From: Devosia sp. Root685
GTDB lineage: Bacteria > Pseudomonadota > Alphaproteobacteria > Rhizobiales > Devosiaceae
Length of the DNA stretch: 64,000 nt
Assembly: GCF_001427875.1 (NCBI RefSeq)
Contig: NZ_LMHK01000001.1
Location: forward strand, 870,871 to 934,870
Reading direction: 5' to 3'
The position numbers were made by a program, and so were the translations under genes. Every line of letters begins with the position of its first letter. Position 1 is the first letter of the stretch. Positions 12,842-30,204 of the stretch are shown here, one piece after another. The notes under the pieces are model-generated. The model made no database searches and had not been told where the DNA came from. It was given only the letters and a program-made list of their open reading frames with translations.

Positions 12842-13942
12842 GTGACCGACCAAACACCACGCGCCGCCCTCAAACTCGACATCGTGGTGATCGGCGCGGG
12901 ACAAGCGGGCTTGAGTTCGGCCTATCATCTCAAGGCATTGGGGCTTGTTCCGCAGCTTGACTTTCTGGTGCTGGACCAGGCGCCGCAGCCGGGGGGCGCC
13001 TGGCAGTATCGCTGGCCCTCTCTCACGCTATCGACGGTCAATCGCGTGCATGACCTGCCGGGCATGGGTTTTGCCGAGTTCGCGGGAACGGATGCGAGCG
13101 TGCAGGCATCGGTGGCTGTGCCGCATTACTTTGCCGCTTACGAGGAGCATTTCGGGCTTGGCGTGGTGCGGCCGGCTCATGTCAGCGTGGTTTGTGATCG
13201 TGGAGAGCGGCTGCGGGTCGAGAGCGACCGGGGGCTGTTTTCGGCGCGTGGAATCATCAATGCGACCGGGACCTGGGAGAAGCCGTATGTTCCGGACTAT
13301 CCGGGAGCGGCGAGTTTTGGCGGAAGGCAGCTGCATACGCGGGACTATAAAGCTGCCGCGGAATTTGCCGGGAAGCATGTGCTTGTCGTTGGCGGCGGGA
13401 TTTCGGCGGTGCAGTTGCTTGGTGAGATTTCTCAGGTGACGCGGACGAGTTGGGTCACACGAACGCCGCCGCGCTGGCGCGAGGGGCCTTTCAGGGAAGA
13501 AGACGGGCGCGCGGCCGTGGCGCTGGTGGAGGAGCGGGTCCGGGCGGGGCTGCCGCCGAGGGCGGTTGTGTCGGTGACTGGTTTGCCGGTGACGCCGGCG
13601 ATCGAGGCGATGCGGGAGCGCGGCGTGCTTGAGCGGATGCCGATGTTTTCGGAGATCACGCCGACGGGCGTGCGCTGGGAAGATGGAACGGCGCTCGATG
13701 TGGATGTCATTCTCTGGTGCACGGGGTTTCGCAGTGCGCTCGATCATCTGGCGCCGCTGCAGATTCGCGAGGAGAGCGGCGGGATCGTCATGACCGGGCG
13801 ATTGGCGACGCAGGTGGCCAGGGATCCGCGGGTGCATCTGGTTGGATATGGGCCGTCGGCCTCAACGATCGGTGCGAACCGGGCCGGCAGCGCGGCGGCC
13901 CGGGAATTGTCGGAATATCTTGGGCTGGAGCGCAAGAGCTAG
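12842..13942 (+). CDS. FAD/NAD(P)-dependent flavin monooxygenase-like oxidoreductase
   Basis: 366 aa from the GTG at 12842, chosen because GGAG lies upstream and the first Rossmann motif, VVIGAGQAG, then falls near residue 15 as usual. The frame runs open to an ATG at 12656, but that extension does not look like protein. A second dinucleotide motif VLVVGGGISA lies near residue 180, and ATGTWEKPYVPDYPG sits between them. This layout matches CzcO/FMO-like proteins (pyridine nucleotide-disulfide oxidoreductase superfamily). The substrate is unknown. It faces the Gfo/Idh gene, and the two stop codons overlap in one CTAG. Confidence 0.8.
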   Translation: MTDQTPRAALKLDIVVIGAGQAGLSSAYHLKALGLVPQLDFLVLDQAPQPGGAWQYRWPSLTLSTVNRVHDLPGMGFAEFAGTDASVQASVAVPHYFAAYEEHFGLGVVRPAHVSVVCDRGERLRVESDRGLFSARGIINATGTWEKPYVPDYPGAASFGGRQLHTRDYKAAAEFAGKHVLVVGGGISAVQLLGEISQVTRTSWVTRTPPRWREGPFREEDGRAAVALVEERVRAGLPPRAVVSVTGLPVTPAIEAMRERGVLERMPMFSEITPTGVRWEDGTALDVDVILWCTGFRSALDHLAPLQIREESGGIVMTGRLATQVARDPRVHLVGYGPSASTIGANRAGSAAARELSEYLGLERKS

Positions 13943-15066
13943 GCGTTCGGCCTTTCGATTCTCACCCAGCCCTGTTGGTCGTGGCTGCGCGCCATGGCGT
14001 GGACCGTGCGTTCGATTTCGAGGCCATTGGTGAAGTCGACTACCCTGCCCTTTTCGCCTGAGATGGTGCGCAGCAGTTCGTGGCATTCGATGACTTTGAG
14101 GTCGTTGAAGCCGAGGCCATGGCCGGGCGCGGGGATGAAGCGGTCGTAGGGTTTGTGGGCGGGTGCGGAGAGGATGGTTTGGTAGCCCTGGGTCGTTGCG
14201 GGGCCGGTGGCGCGGTAGATTTGCAGTTCGTTCATGCGCTCCTGATCGTAGACCACGCTACCCGCGGAGCCGAAGATCTGGAGGGCGATGCGGCCCTTGC
14301 GGCCCCAGGCGGAGCGATTGACCGATAGGACGCCGCTGATGCTGCCGATCTCGAAGAGCACGCTGGCGATGTCGAAGGTTTCGACGGGGCGGCGGCTGCC
14401 ATCGACGGTCGGGCGGTCGGGATAGGGTTTTGATTGGTGCGCGAAAACGCGGGTGGGGTTGCCGAAGAGGGTCTGGAGGAGGCTCAGGGGGTGAACGGCG
14501 AAGTCGTCGAGGGCGCCATAGCCGGAGCTGATTTCGCTCTTCCAGTAGAACCGGGCTTCGGGATCGGCCATGAAATCCTCGTCCATTTCGACGCGGACGT
14601 GGTTGACCGTGCCGATGGCGCCGGTGGCGATGAGGTCGCCGATCTGCCGCACCAGTGGGTTCTGGATGTAGTTGTAGCCGAGAATGGCGACTTTGCCGCT
14701 CAAGCGCGCGGCGGATTCCATGCGCTGCGCTTCGGAGAAACCGACAGCCATCGGCTTTTCGCACCAGATGTGTTTGCCGGCTTCGAGCGCGGCGACGGCC
14801 ATTTCGGCATGGAAGGCGTTGGGGGTGGTGATGGACACCACCTGCACTTCGGGATTGGCGATGAGCTCGCGCCAATCGGCTGTTGCGCGCTCGAAGCCGA
14901 ATTCTTCGGCGCGTTGGCGGGCGAGGTCAGCATTGGCTTCGGCAAGATGAACGAGGCGCGGCCGGGGGCCGGAGCCGAAGACCGCTTTGACCGAATTCCA
15001 GGCCAAGGCGTGGCATTTGCCCATATAGCCGGTGCCGATGAGGCCGACGCCAATGGTGTCTGTCAT
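13939..15066 (-). CDS. Gfo/Idh/MocA family sugar dehydrogenase
   Basis: 375 aa. The N-terminal Rossmann fold starts VGLIGTGYMGKCHALAW, and the family EKP motif appears as WCEKPMAVG near residue 98. The C-terminal alpha/beta domain is complete, with GYGALDDFAVHPLSL. Such enzymes oxidise sugars, inositols or their derivatives with NAD(P). It lies 48 bp downstream of the CUT2 transporter genes on the same strand, so it probably acts on the imported sugar. The 3' end overlaps the convergent flavoprotein gene by 4 nt. Confidence 0.85.
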   Translation of the reverse strand: MTDTIGVGLIGTGYMGKCHALAWNSVKAVFGSGPRPRLVHLAEANADLARQRAEEFGFERATADWRELIANPEVQVVSITTPNAFHAEMAVAALEAGKHIWCEKPMAVGFSEAQRMESAARLSGKVAILGYNYIQNPLVRQIGDLIATGAIGTVNHVRVEMDEDFMADPEARFYWKSEISSGYGALDDFAVHPLSLLQTLFGNPTRVFAHQSKPYPDRPTVDGSRRPVETFDIASVLFEIGSISGVLSVNRSAWGRKGRIALQIFGSAGSVVYDQERMNELQIYRATGPATTQGYQTILSAPAHKPYDRFIPAPGHGLGFNDLKVIECHELLRTISGEKGRVVDFTNGLEIERTVHAMARSHDQQGWVRIERPNA

Positions 15067-15114
15067 GTTGTCCCCGAGATGAAGGCGAGGCGCCGAGGGC
15101 GCCCCGGGTGATTG

Positions 15115-15897
15115 CTAGATAGTGCCGCCGAGGGAGCTGCTGAGTTCGGCCAATTCAGCGCCGCCGGCCATCATGTCTTGCAGTTCCTCGGGTTTCAGCT
15201 CGCCCTTGCGGGCCGTGCCGAGGGTTTTGCCGCGGTTGAGGACGGTGAAGCGATCGCCCACGGCCATGGCATGGCGGACATTGTGGGTGATGAAGATGAT
15301 GCCGACGCCGGTCTGGCGGACGCGGTCGATGGTGGCAAGGACATTGGCCGTCTGGCGGACGCCGAGGGCGGAGGTTGGTTCGTCGAGGATAAGGACTTTT
15401 GCGCCGAAGTACACCGCGCGGGCGATGGCGACGGTTTGGCGCTCGCCGCCCGAGAGAGTGCCCACGGCCTGTTCGGGCTCGCGGAGGCTAATGCCCATGC
15501 GCCGCATTTCATCGAGGGCGACGCAATTGGCCTTGTCCATGTCGAGGAACTGGAAAGGTCCCCAGCCTTTTCGCGGCTCGCGGCCCATCCAGAAATTTCG
15601 GGTGACCGACATGAGCGGGATCATCGCCAGGTCCTGATAGACGGTGGCGACGCCGGCGGTCATGGCGTCGCGCGGATTGGCGAAGTCCACTTTCTGACCG
15701 TTCATGCGAATTTCGCCCGAGGTCGGCTTGTGGACCCCGGCCATGGTCTTGATGAAGGTGGACTTGCCCGCGCCATTATCGCCGAGGAGGCAATGGCATT
15801 CGCCGGGCATGACGGAGACGGAGACGCCGTTGAGGGCGATGACGGGGCCGAACTGCTTCTTGATGTCGATGAGTTCGATGAGGGGTGTATCGGCCAT
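15115..15897 (-). CDS. CUT2 sugar ABC transporter, single ATPase domain (FrcA-like)
   Basis: 260 aa cytoplasmic ATPase. Walker [10 protein letters not shown] is near residue 40, signature [15 protein letters not shown] near 145, Walker [13 protein letters not shown] near 165 and the H-loop FITHNVRHA near 200. Unlike RbsA it has one ATPase domain, as in FrcA of Sinorhizobium. It begins 3 bp after the permease stop and belongs to the operon binding protein-permease-ATPase-dehydrogenase. Confidence 0.88.
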   Translation of the reverse strand: MADTPLIELIDIKKQFGPVIALNGVSVSVMPGECHCLLGDNGAGKSTFIKTMAGVHKPTSGEIRMNGQKVDFANPRDAMTAGVATVYQDLAMIPLMSVTRNFWMGREPRKGWGPFQFLDMDKANCVALDEMRRMGISLREPEQAVGTLSGGERQTVAIARAVYFGAKVLILDEPTSALGVRQTANVLATIDRVRQTGVGIIFITHNVRHAMAVGDRFTVLNRGKTLGTARKGELKPEELQDMMAGGAELAELSSSLGGTI

Positions 15898-15900
15898 GGC

Positions 15901-17025
15901 TCAGCGCTCCCCCGTGATCAGGCGACGGATATAGGTATTGAGGATGACGGCGAGGAGCAGGATGACGCCAAGGAAGACGCGGAAGAGCGAGCTTTCGACA
16001 CCGGCGAAGAACAGGCCCTGCTGGACGACACCGAAGATCAGGGCGCCGAGCGCGGCACCGATGACCGAGCCATAGCCGCCCGTCAGAAGCGCGCCGCCGA
16101 TGACCACGGCGATGATGGCTTCGAACTCCTTGAGGAGGCCGCGGTCGGCGGCGGCGGAGCCGAATTCCATGACCTGGCAGGTAGCGAAAACCGTGGCGCA
16201 AAAAGCGGAGAAGACAAACATGGCGATTTTTACGCGGTTCACCGGGACGCCGACATAGCGCGCGGCCTTAGCGTCTCCGCCGGCGGCGTAGATCCAATTG
16301 CCGAAGCGGGTGCGCGTGAGAAGGATATGGGCGAAGATGATGAGGGCCAGGGCCCAGACCATGAGCATGGGAATGCCATCGACCACCGGCTGCCCTGCCC
16401 TGTTGCCGGCCTTGAAGGTGTCGATCCAGCCCATATCGGCGAGCCAGACGAAGACGAAGCCAAGAATTTTGCCGCCGAAGAGTGGCGCCAGCCAGTCGCC
16501 TGCCGCTGCTTCGCGGACGCCGCCGATAATGGTCTGGCGGGTGGTGGCGATGGAGAAATAGATGGTGAGACCGCGCAGGATATAGAGCGAAGCCAGGGTG
16601 ACGATAAAGGATGGCAGGCCGGTCTTGATGACGAGGTAGCCATTGGCCATGCCGATCAGCATGGCGACGATGAAGGCGGCGATTATCGCGGCCCACATGG
16701 GCCAGCCCAGATGCACGCTCAAAAGCGCGATGACGATGCCGGCAAAACCGATCATCGAGCCGACGGAGAGATCGAATTCACCCGCGATCATCAGGAGGCA
16801 AGCGCCGACCGCGATGATGACGAACTGGGCGGAAACCACGCCCCAGTTCATGATGCCATCGGCAGCGAACATGCCGGTGCCCCCGGCAACGATAGCGAAA
16901 TAGACAAAGACCAGGACTGTGCCGGTCATGGCGCCCAATTCCGGACGCACGAAGGCTCGGCGCAGGCCCGACTGGCGCTGGATGCGCTCGTCGGCGGCCG
17001 CTGCACCCGAAGGCTGCTCAACCAT
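15901..17025 (-). CDS. CUT2 sugar ABC transporter permease (FrcC/RbsC-like)
   Basis: 374 aa inner-membrane protein of the branched-chain/ribose permease superfamily. About 9-10 hydrophobic segments are seen, with the family patch GEFDLSVGSMIGFAGIVIAL in the first half and GGDAKAARYVGVPVNRVKI in the second. The N-terminal 45 residues are cytoplasmic and rich in Arg and Ala. It lies between the binding protein (69 bp upstream) and the ATPase. Confidence 0.88.
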   Translation of the reverse strand: MVEQPSGAAAADERIQRQSGLRRAFVRPELGAMTGTVLVFVYFAIVAGGTGMFAADGIMNWGVVSAQFVIIAVGACLLMIAGEFDLSVGSMIGFAGIVIALLSVHLGWPMWAAIIAAFIVAMLIGMANGYLVIKTGLPSFIVTLASLYILRGLTIYFSIATTRQTIIGGVREAAAGDWLAPLFGGKILGFVFVWLADMGWIDTFKAGNRAGQPVVDGIPMLMVWALALIIFAHILLTRTRFGNWIYAAGGDAKAARYVGVPVNRVKIAMFVFSAFCATVFATCQVMEFGSAAADRGLLKEFEAIIAVVIGGALLTGGYGSVIGAALGALIFGVVQQGLFFAGVESSLFRVFLGVILLLAVILNTYIRRLITGER

Positions 17026-17094
17026 TTCTATTACCTTTGCTGAAGTGCCGCACTGGCAACCGGGGCCGCAAAAGCGGCCCCGAGCGCGTAGAGA

Positions 17095-18045
17095 TCAGCG
17101 GTACTGACCGGCATACTGCTCGACGAGAGCAATATTGTCCTTGGTGATGAAGCCCGGGCCGGAATTGATCGAATTGCCGGGCACGACGCCATAGCGGGCC
17201 AGATTGGTCAGGATGACGACCGGCAGGTAGCCCTGCAGGAAGGGCTGCTGGTCGATGGCAAAATTGATCGTGCCATCCTTGATCGCGGCAGCAATCTCGC
17301 TCGAAAGATCGAAAGTGCCGAAGAAGATCGCCCCGGCCTTGCTATTGGCATTGAGCGCAGCAATCGTCGGATGGGCCGAGGTGGGGCCCAGGGTCAGGAT
17401 GCCGTTGGTGTCCGGATTGGTCTGGAGATAGGCGGCGACCTTGGACTGGATTTCGCCGGGGTCCTGGCCGGCGTCGATCATCTGATTGCCGAGGTCAACG
17501 CCGAGCGCGTCGGCAAAGCCCTGGCAGCGTTCGACCGAGGCCGGATTGGTGATGTAGTGATTGACGCAAAGGAAGCTGGTGACGCCAGCGGCCTTGGCCT
17601 TTTCGCCGGCACCGAACCCGGCGTCGTATTCAGGCTGGCCGACATGGAGCAAGGCGCCGATTTGCTTGGACTGCTCGACGGTACCCGAATTGATGGTGAT
17701 CACGGGAATGCCGCGCGCCACGGCGTCGGCGAGCGGTCCGGATAGAACGTCGAAGTCGGCGATGGTCGAGATGATACCGTCCGGATTGGACGCAGCCGCC
17801 TGCTCGATGATGCGCGCCATATCGGCAAGGTCGCCCGTCGGCGGATTGCGGTATTCGACGGTCACGCCCATCTGCTCGCCAGCCAAAGCAATGGCGTTCT
17901 TGATGGTGTTCCACCAACTATCGGAATCCGGCGCGTGAGACACGAGTACGAAACGCTCGCCCTCGGCTGCGGCCGGGATGGCAACGGCTGGCAATGCAAT
18001 GGCAGCCAGCGCCAGGGCCGCCAGGCCCTTCGTCAGAATGTTCAT
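17095..18045 (-). CDS. CUT2 sugar ABC transporter periplasmic binding protein
   Basis: 316 aa with a Sec signal peptide ending near residue 27 (Ala-rich, AIPAAA). The mature part is a type I periplasmic binding fold (Peripla_BP_4): FVLVSHAPDSDSWWNTIKN at the start and the hinge segment DGIISTIADFDVL. It begins the operon, behind a region carrying two direct repeats (18086-18127). The sugar is not identifiable; the linked Gfo/Idh dehydrogenase suggests a cyclitol or aldose. Confidence 0.87.
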   Translation of the reverse strand: MNILTKGLAALALAAIALPAVAIPAAAEGERFVLVSHAPDSDSWWNTIKNAIALAGEQMGVTVEYRNPPTGDLADMARIIEQAAASNPDGIISTIADFDVLSGPLADAVARGIPVITINSGTVEQSKQIGALLHVGQPEYDAGFGAGEKAKAAGVTSFLCVNHYITNPASVERCQGFADALGVDLGNQMIDAGQDPGEIQSKVAAYLQTNPDTNGILTLGPTSAHPTIAALNANSKAGAIFFGTFDLSSEIAAAIKDGTINFAIDQQPFLQGYLPVVILTNLARYGVVPGNSINSGPGFITKDNIALVEQYAGQYR

Positions 18046-18085
18046 CGATTTCCTCCCTTGTGAACCAAGATCACAAATGGCTTAT

Positions 18086-18127
18086 ACATTCCATTTTGGA
18101 TCATTCACGAAACAAACATTCCATTTT
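18086..18127. promoter_or_regulatory. Twin direct repeats upstream of the CUT2 operon
   Basis: ACATTCCATTTT occurs at 18086-18097 and again at 18116-18127, 30 bp apart, which is close to three helical turns. They sit 41-82 bp upstream of the binding-protein start codon, where an operator would be expected. No regulator gene lies next to this operon, so the binding protein is unknown. Confidence 0.5.
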
Positions 18128-18161
18128 TACCTGTCACGGTCAAGCGCGACTTTCGGGCAAT

Positions 18162-18188
18162 AAAAAAGGGGCCCCGGAGGGCCCCTTT
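18162..18188 (-). terminator. Intrinsic terminator of rpoC
   Basis: AAAGGGGCCC (18165-18174) pairs with GGGCCCCTTT (18179-18188) around a 4-base loop. On the minus strand the hairpin ends in TTTTTT (18167-18162), 21 bp after the rpoC stop. It ends the rpoBC transcript ahead of the sugar operon on the same strand. Confidence 0.9.
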
Positions 18189-18209
18189 CCAATTTGGTAG
18201 TCCGAAACC

Positions 18210-22397
<4,188 letters not shown>

Positions 22398-22473
22398 TTC
22401 TCTCCTCTATCCGCCCCGACCGCAGCCAAGCTGACGGTCGGGTTGGAAGGTGAATGGGGGTGGAAGTGCCGGA

Positions 22474-26607
<4,134 letters not shown>

Positions 26608-26985
26608 GAAAGCTCCTGTTTCTGGTTGTCGCGCCCTACCCTTTCGAGGCATTGCGCTCCATTTTTGCTTTGTTTCGGAGGCAGATATCCAAAGACCCGA
26701 CTATCAGCCGTCGGCGCTCGGGATATATGCCTGGTAGTCACTTTTCATTCGCACCGTCGAAATCGAAGATGCGTCGTCGCAGTCCAGTCAATGTCGCGCT
26801 CAACCCCGCCCACGGACCGATGGGCGTGATCACAGCTTCGTGAGAAACAGCTAAAGCCCCGCGTCGGGCCATGCCCAAGGCGAGGTCAACAGAGGCTTCA
26901 AAGTGCCTGCGACATCCAAAATCGTCATAAATTTCCGCAAATTGGCGCCAGAACCCATCCAATCGGCCCAGCGAATCGTTCCGTT
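26608..26985 (-). other. Spacer between the rplL terminator and rpoB
   Basis: About 380 bp on the minus strand that should contain the rpoB promoter and leader. TTGACC at 26891-26886 resembles a -35 box but has no fitting -10. A TTG-initiated 74-codon open frame (26962-26738) has no ribosome site and uneven codon use, so I do not call it a gene. Confidence 0.35.
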
Positions 26986-26986
26986 A

Positions 26987-27026
26987 AAAACAGAACAGCG
27001 AGATGGCACATATAGCGCCATCTCGC
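26987..27026 (-). terminator. Terminator/attenuator after rplL
   Basis: GCGAGATGGC (26998-27007) pairs perfectly with GCCATCTCGC (27017-27026) around a 9-base loop. The minus strand continues TGTTCTGTTTTTAA. It lies 24 bp after the rplL stop, and lets L7/L12 be made in excess over RNA polymerase, as in other bacteria. Confidence 0.85.
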
Positions 27027-27049
27027 CGATTTCAAGTGCTAAAGCGAAC

Positions 27050-27424
27050 TTACTTGAGTTCGACCTTGGCGCCAGCTTCTTCAAGCTTCTTCTTGATGTC
27101 TTCGGCTTCAGCCTTCGAAGCGCCTTCCTTGACGGCCTTCGGAGCGCCTTCAACCAGAGCCTTGGCTTCGCCGAGACCCAGGCCGGTGATGGCACGGACT
27201 TCCTTGATGACGTTGATCTTGTTTTCGCCGAAGGAGGCGAGGATCACGTCAAATTCGGTCTTTTCTTCAGCAGCCGGAGCAGCAGCGCCACCGCCAGCAG
27301 CAGCGACAGCAACCGGAGCGGCGGCGGAAACGCCCCACTTTTCTTCGAGGAGCTTGGACAGTTCGGATGCTTCCAGAACGGTCAGGGCAGAGAGGTCATC
27401 AACGAGCTTGGCGAGATCGGCCAT
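27050..27424 (-). CDS. rplL: 50S ribosomal protein L7/L12
   Basis: bL12, 124 aa. It is the multi-copy stalk protein that recruits translation GTPases. The N-terminal dimerisation part [20 protein letters not shown] is followed by an Ala/Gly-rich hinge (about residues 37-52) and the C-terminal domain with [20 protein letters not shown]. It is 57 bp after rplJ and followed by an attenuator-type terminator. Confidence 0.98.
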   Translation of the reverse strand: MADLAKLVDDLSALTVLEASELSKLLEEKWGVSAAAPVAVAAAGGGAAAPAAEEKTEFDVILASFGENKINVIKEVRAITGLGLGEAKALVEGAPKAVKEGASKAEAEDIKKKLEEAGAKVELK

Positions 27425-27481
27425 TTTTTACTCTTTCCAGATTGTGTTTCAGTTCGAACAGATAGTTTGGTCGGAACGGCC

Positions 27482-28000
27482 TTATGCCGCTTCGCTCTTT
27501 TCGGCGTGCGCTGCGAGAACGCGAGCAATGCCCGCACCCGGCTGCACGAGGATGGAAGCGATGTTCTGTGCCGGCTGCTTGACGAGACCTGCGAGCTTGG
27601 CGCGCAGTTCGTCGAGAGAGGGCAGAGTTGCCAGGGTCTTGACGCCATTGACGTCAAGAGCGGTCGCACCCATTGCGCCACCGAGAATAACGAACTTCTG
27701 GTTCTTCTCGGCGAAAGCCGCTGCGATTTTCGGCGCAACGATGGGGTCTTCCGCATAGGCAATCACGGTCGGGCCAGAGAACAGGCCCGAGATGTCCGCG
27801 ACATCGGTTTCCTTCAGAGCGAGCTTGGCAAGGCGGTTCTTGGCGACTTTGACCTTGCCGCCTGCTTTCTTGACCTGCACGCGCAGATCAGTGAAAGCAG
27901 CAACGGAAAGACCAACGTTCTGCGCGATGACGATCGATCCAGCGCCCGCGAGGGCTTCCTGGAGCGAAGCGACAACTTCGCGCTTTTCCGCTTTTTCCAT
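27482..28000 (-). CDS. rplJ: 50S ribosomal protein L10
   Basis: uL10, 172 aa from the ATG at 28000-27998 (MEKAEKREVVASLQEAL), with GGAG six bases upstream; the longer in-frame ATG at 28057 is less likely. It is the base of the L7/L12 stalk, whose C-terminal helix binds the L12 dimers. In many bacteria L10 represses its own operon through a structured leader; the 297-nt region upstream fits such a leader. Confidence 0.97.
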   Translation of the reverse strand: MEKAEKREVVASLQEALAGAGSIVIAQNVGLSVAAFTDLRVQVKKAGGKVKVAKNRLAKLALKETDVADISGLFSGPTVIAYAEDPIVAPKIAAAFAEKNQKFVILGGAMGATALDVNGVKTLATLPSLDELRAKLAGLVKQPAQNIASILVQPGAGIARVLAAHAEKSEAA

Positions 28001-28297
28001 GCTAGTCTCCACTAGACTAGGCCCAGTATGCTTGAGGCATGCAGGGACCATTGCCAATTGCTGCCCCCTCCCCTTTCGGATCGGAGAGCAACGGTTAGGT
28101 GCCTGCCAACCAAGCGCCCTTTTGGGCCACTGGTTTAGGTTCGAACCGAAACGAATTTCGGTGTCTCACCCCATCTATTGCTGGCTCCGGAAGGAATTAA
28201 CGACCGAAAGGTCGACCGGCAGTCTCGGACAGGACTTTGCCCTTCATTGCTGAAGGACGACACCGGGCGGCCGAAACCGCCCGGAATTAGGAATTAC
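28001..28297 (-). promoter_or_regulatory. rplA-rplJ intergenic leader with three hairpins (L10 leader-like)
   Basis: 297 bp without a gene. Three perfect stems occur: CCGGGCGG/CCGCCCGG at 28263-28284, a 5-bp stem at 28201-28214, and a 7-bp stem capped on the minus strand by a TTCG tetraloop at 28145-28162. None ends in a T tract. This is the expected place for the L10 autoregulatory leader and a secondary promoter. The assignment rests on position and structure only. Confidence 0.5.
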
Positions 28298-28990
28298 TTA
28301 GATAGCCGAGGCGGGCTCGACATGGACGCCAGGGCCCATGGTGGAGCTGACGGACACGCGCTTGACATAGGTGCCCTTGGCGCCGGCGGGCTTGGACTTC
28401 ACGACGGCGTCGGTGAAGGCCTTGATGTTCTGGAGGAGAGCTTCCTCGGAGAACGAGACCTTGCCGATACCGGCATGGATGATACCAGCCTTTTCGACGC
28501 GGTACTCGACAGCACCGCCCTTGGCAGCGCCGACAGCACCCTTGACGTCCATGGTCACCGTGCCGACCTTGGGGTTCGGCATCAGGTTGCGCGGCCCGAG
28601 GATCTTACCGAGACGGCCGACCAGCGGCATCATGTCCGGGGTAGCAATGCAACGATCGAAATCGAGCTTGCCGCCCTGGATGATTTCCAGGAGGTCTTCG
28701 GCGCCGACGATGTCAGCACCAGCGGCCTTGGCTTCGTCAGCCTTGGCGCCACGGGCGAACACGGCGACGCGAACGGTCTTGCCGGTGCCGTTGGGCAGGG
28801 ACACAACGCCGCGAACCATCTGGTCAGCGTGACGCGGGTCAACGCCGAGGTTCATCGCGATTTCGATGGTCTCGTCGAACTTGGCCGAAGCCTTGGACTT
28901 GACGAGCTTCACAGCAGCGTCAAGCGTATAGAGCTTGTTGCGGTCGATGCCTTCACGGCCGGCAGCGACTTTCTTTGCGATCTTTGCCAT
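28298..28990 (-). CDS. rplA: 50S ribosomal protein L1
   Basis: uL1, 230 aa. It forms the mobile L1 stalk at the E site and in E. coli represses the rplKA operon. It begins [20 protein letters not shown]; the conserved central stretch [18 protein letters not shown] appears as [20 protein letters not shown]. It lies 5 bp after rplK. Confidence 0.98.
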   Translation of the reverse strand: MAKIAKKVAAGREGIDRNKLYTLDAAVKLVKSKASAKFDETIEIAMNLGVDPRHADQMVRGVVSLPNGTGKTVRVAVFARGAKADEAKAAGADIVGAEDLLEIIQGGKLDFDRCIATPDMMPLVGRLGKILGPRNLMPNPKVGTVTMDVKGAVGAAKGGAVEYRVEKAGIIHAGIGKVSFSEEALLQNIKAFTDAVVKSKPAGAKGTYVKRVSVSSTMGPGVHVEPASAI

Positions 28991-28995
28991 TCTGA

Positions 28996-29424
28996 TCAGC
29001 CCTCGACCTGGATGCCCATGGAACGGGCGGAGCCTGCAATCATCGAAATAGCGGCTTCGACGTTGTCGGCGTTGAGATCAGCCATCTTCTTCTCGGCGAT
29101 TTCACGCAGCTGAGCCGTCGTGATCGTGCCAGCCGATTCCTTGCCCGGGAGCTTGGAGCCCGACTTCAGGTTGACGGCCTTCTTGATGAAGTAGGTGACC
29201 GGCGGCTGCTTCATCACGAAGGTGAAGCTCTTGTCCGCATAAGCAGTGATCACGACCGGAATCGGAGCACCCTTTTCGATCTCCTGCGTGGCCGCATTGA
29301 AGGCCTTGCAGAATTCCATGATGTTCAGGCCGCGCTGACCGAGAGCCGGTCCGATCGGCGGGGAGGGTGTTGCGGAACCCGCAGCAACCTGCAGCTTTAC
29401 GTAGCCAACGATTTTCTTTGCCAT
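28996..29424 (-). CDS. rplK: 50S ribosomal protein L11
   Basis: uL11, 142 aa. It binds the GTPase-associated region of 23S rRNA and is needed for RelA activation and thiostrepton action. It begins [20 protein letters not shown], followed by [19 protein letters not shown] with the conserved proline-rich N-terminal domain. It is 213 bp after nusG; that gap holds paired hairpins (29581-29637). Confidence 0.98.
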   Translation of the reverse strand: MAKKIVGYVKLQVAAGSATPSPPIGPALGQRGLNIMEFCKAFNAATQEIEKGAPIPVVITAYADKSFTFVMKQPPVTYFIKKAVNLKSGSKLPGKESAGTITTAQLREIAEKKMADLNADNVEAAISMIAGSARSMGIQVEG

Positions 29425-29580
29425 CTTTTATCCTCTATGTGCCGAAACCGGCAGTTGAGCCGTGGTGCGGGGTTGATAGACGGCTTGGCGACCGCCATCC
29501 CCTTCCACGGGTTTCGGAGCACCTAAGTGCCCCGTTATCCGGCTCGCGCCGGAATTTCCTGGTCGTCTGCTCGAAACGGA

Positions 29581-29637
29581 GCGATTTTGGCTTCCGCCAA
29601 AACGCTGGGTGCGATTTTTGGCTGACGCCAAAAACGC
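29581..29637 (-). repeat. Twin near-identical hairpins directly after nusG
   Basis: Two copies of a hairpin stand head to tail: 29611-29637 (arms around TGAC) and 29581-29605 (arms around TTCC). Both have a GCG/CGC base, a bulged A and a TTTTGGC/GCCAAAA-type stem. The first begins on the base after the nusG stop codon. Runs of T fall inside the stems rather than after them, so they are weak or atypical terminators, or processing sites, between nusG and rplK. Confidence 0.6.
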
Positions 29638-30168
29638 TTAGACCTTTTCGACCTGACCGTATTCGAGCTCCACCGGAGTGGGGCGCCCGAAAATCGAAAC
29701 TTCCACCTTGAGGCGGGAGCGCTCTTCGTCGACTTCTTCCACGATGCCATTGAAGCTGGCAAAGGGGCCGTCGGACACGCGAACGCTTTCACCAACTTCA
29801 AAGCTGATGGAAGGCTTGGGATGCTCAACGCCTTCCTGCACCTGCTGCAGGATCGACATGGCTTCCTTTTCGGAGATCGGCATGGGCTTGTTATCAGCAC
29901 CCAGGAAACCGGTCACCTTCGGCGTATTCTTGATCAGATGGAACGTCTGATCCGTCAAATCCATCTTCACCAGCACGTAGCCGGGGAAGAACTTGCGTTC
30001 CGTATCGACCTTGCGGCCGCGACGGATCTCGACGACCTTCTCGGTCGGCACGATGACGTCGTCGAACAGATGCTCGAGCTTGGTTTGGGCGACCTTTTCC
30101 TTGATCGCGTCCGCTACCTTGCGCTCGAAGTTCGAGTACGCCTGAACAATGTACCAGCGCTTGGCCAT
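29638..30168 (-). CDS. nusG: Transcription termination/antitermination factor NusG
   Basis: NusG, 176 aa. It binds RNA polymerase through the NGN domain (start [20 protein letters not shown]) and contacts Rho or S10 through the C-terminal KOW domain ([20 protein letters not shown], near residues 125-145). It is the normal single-copy housekeeping form. It follows secE after 36 bp. Confidence 0.98.
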   Translation of the reverse strand: MAKRWYIVQAYSNFERKVADAIKEKVAQTKLEHLFDDVIVPTEKVVEIRRGRKVDTERKFFPGYVLVKMDLTDQTFHLIKNTPKVTGFLGADNKPMPISEKEAMSILQQVQEGVEHPKPSISFEVGESVRVSDGPFASFNGIVEEVDEERSRLKVEVSIFGRPTPVELEYGQVEKV

Positions 30169-30204
30169 ACCGCCTTGCCGCTCCTCGTTAGTCGCCTGAC
30201 CCGC

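Noticed and set aside
14434..17043. Long plus-strand frames opposite the dehydrogenase and CUT2 transporter genes
   Set aside because: Antisense shadows; their sequences are dominated by Gly, Asp and His in the pattern typical of reversed GC-rich codons.
26738..26962. A 74-codon frame (TTG start) between the rplL terminator and rpoB
   Set aside because: No ribosome site, mixed third-codon bases, and it fills the space where the rpoB promoter must be.
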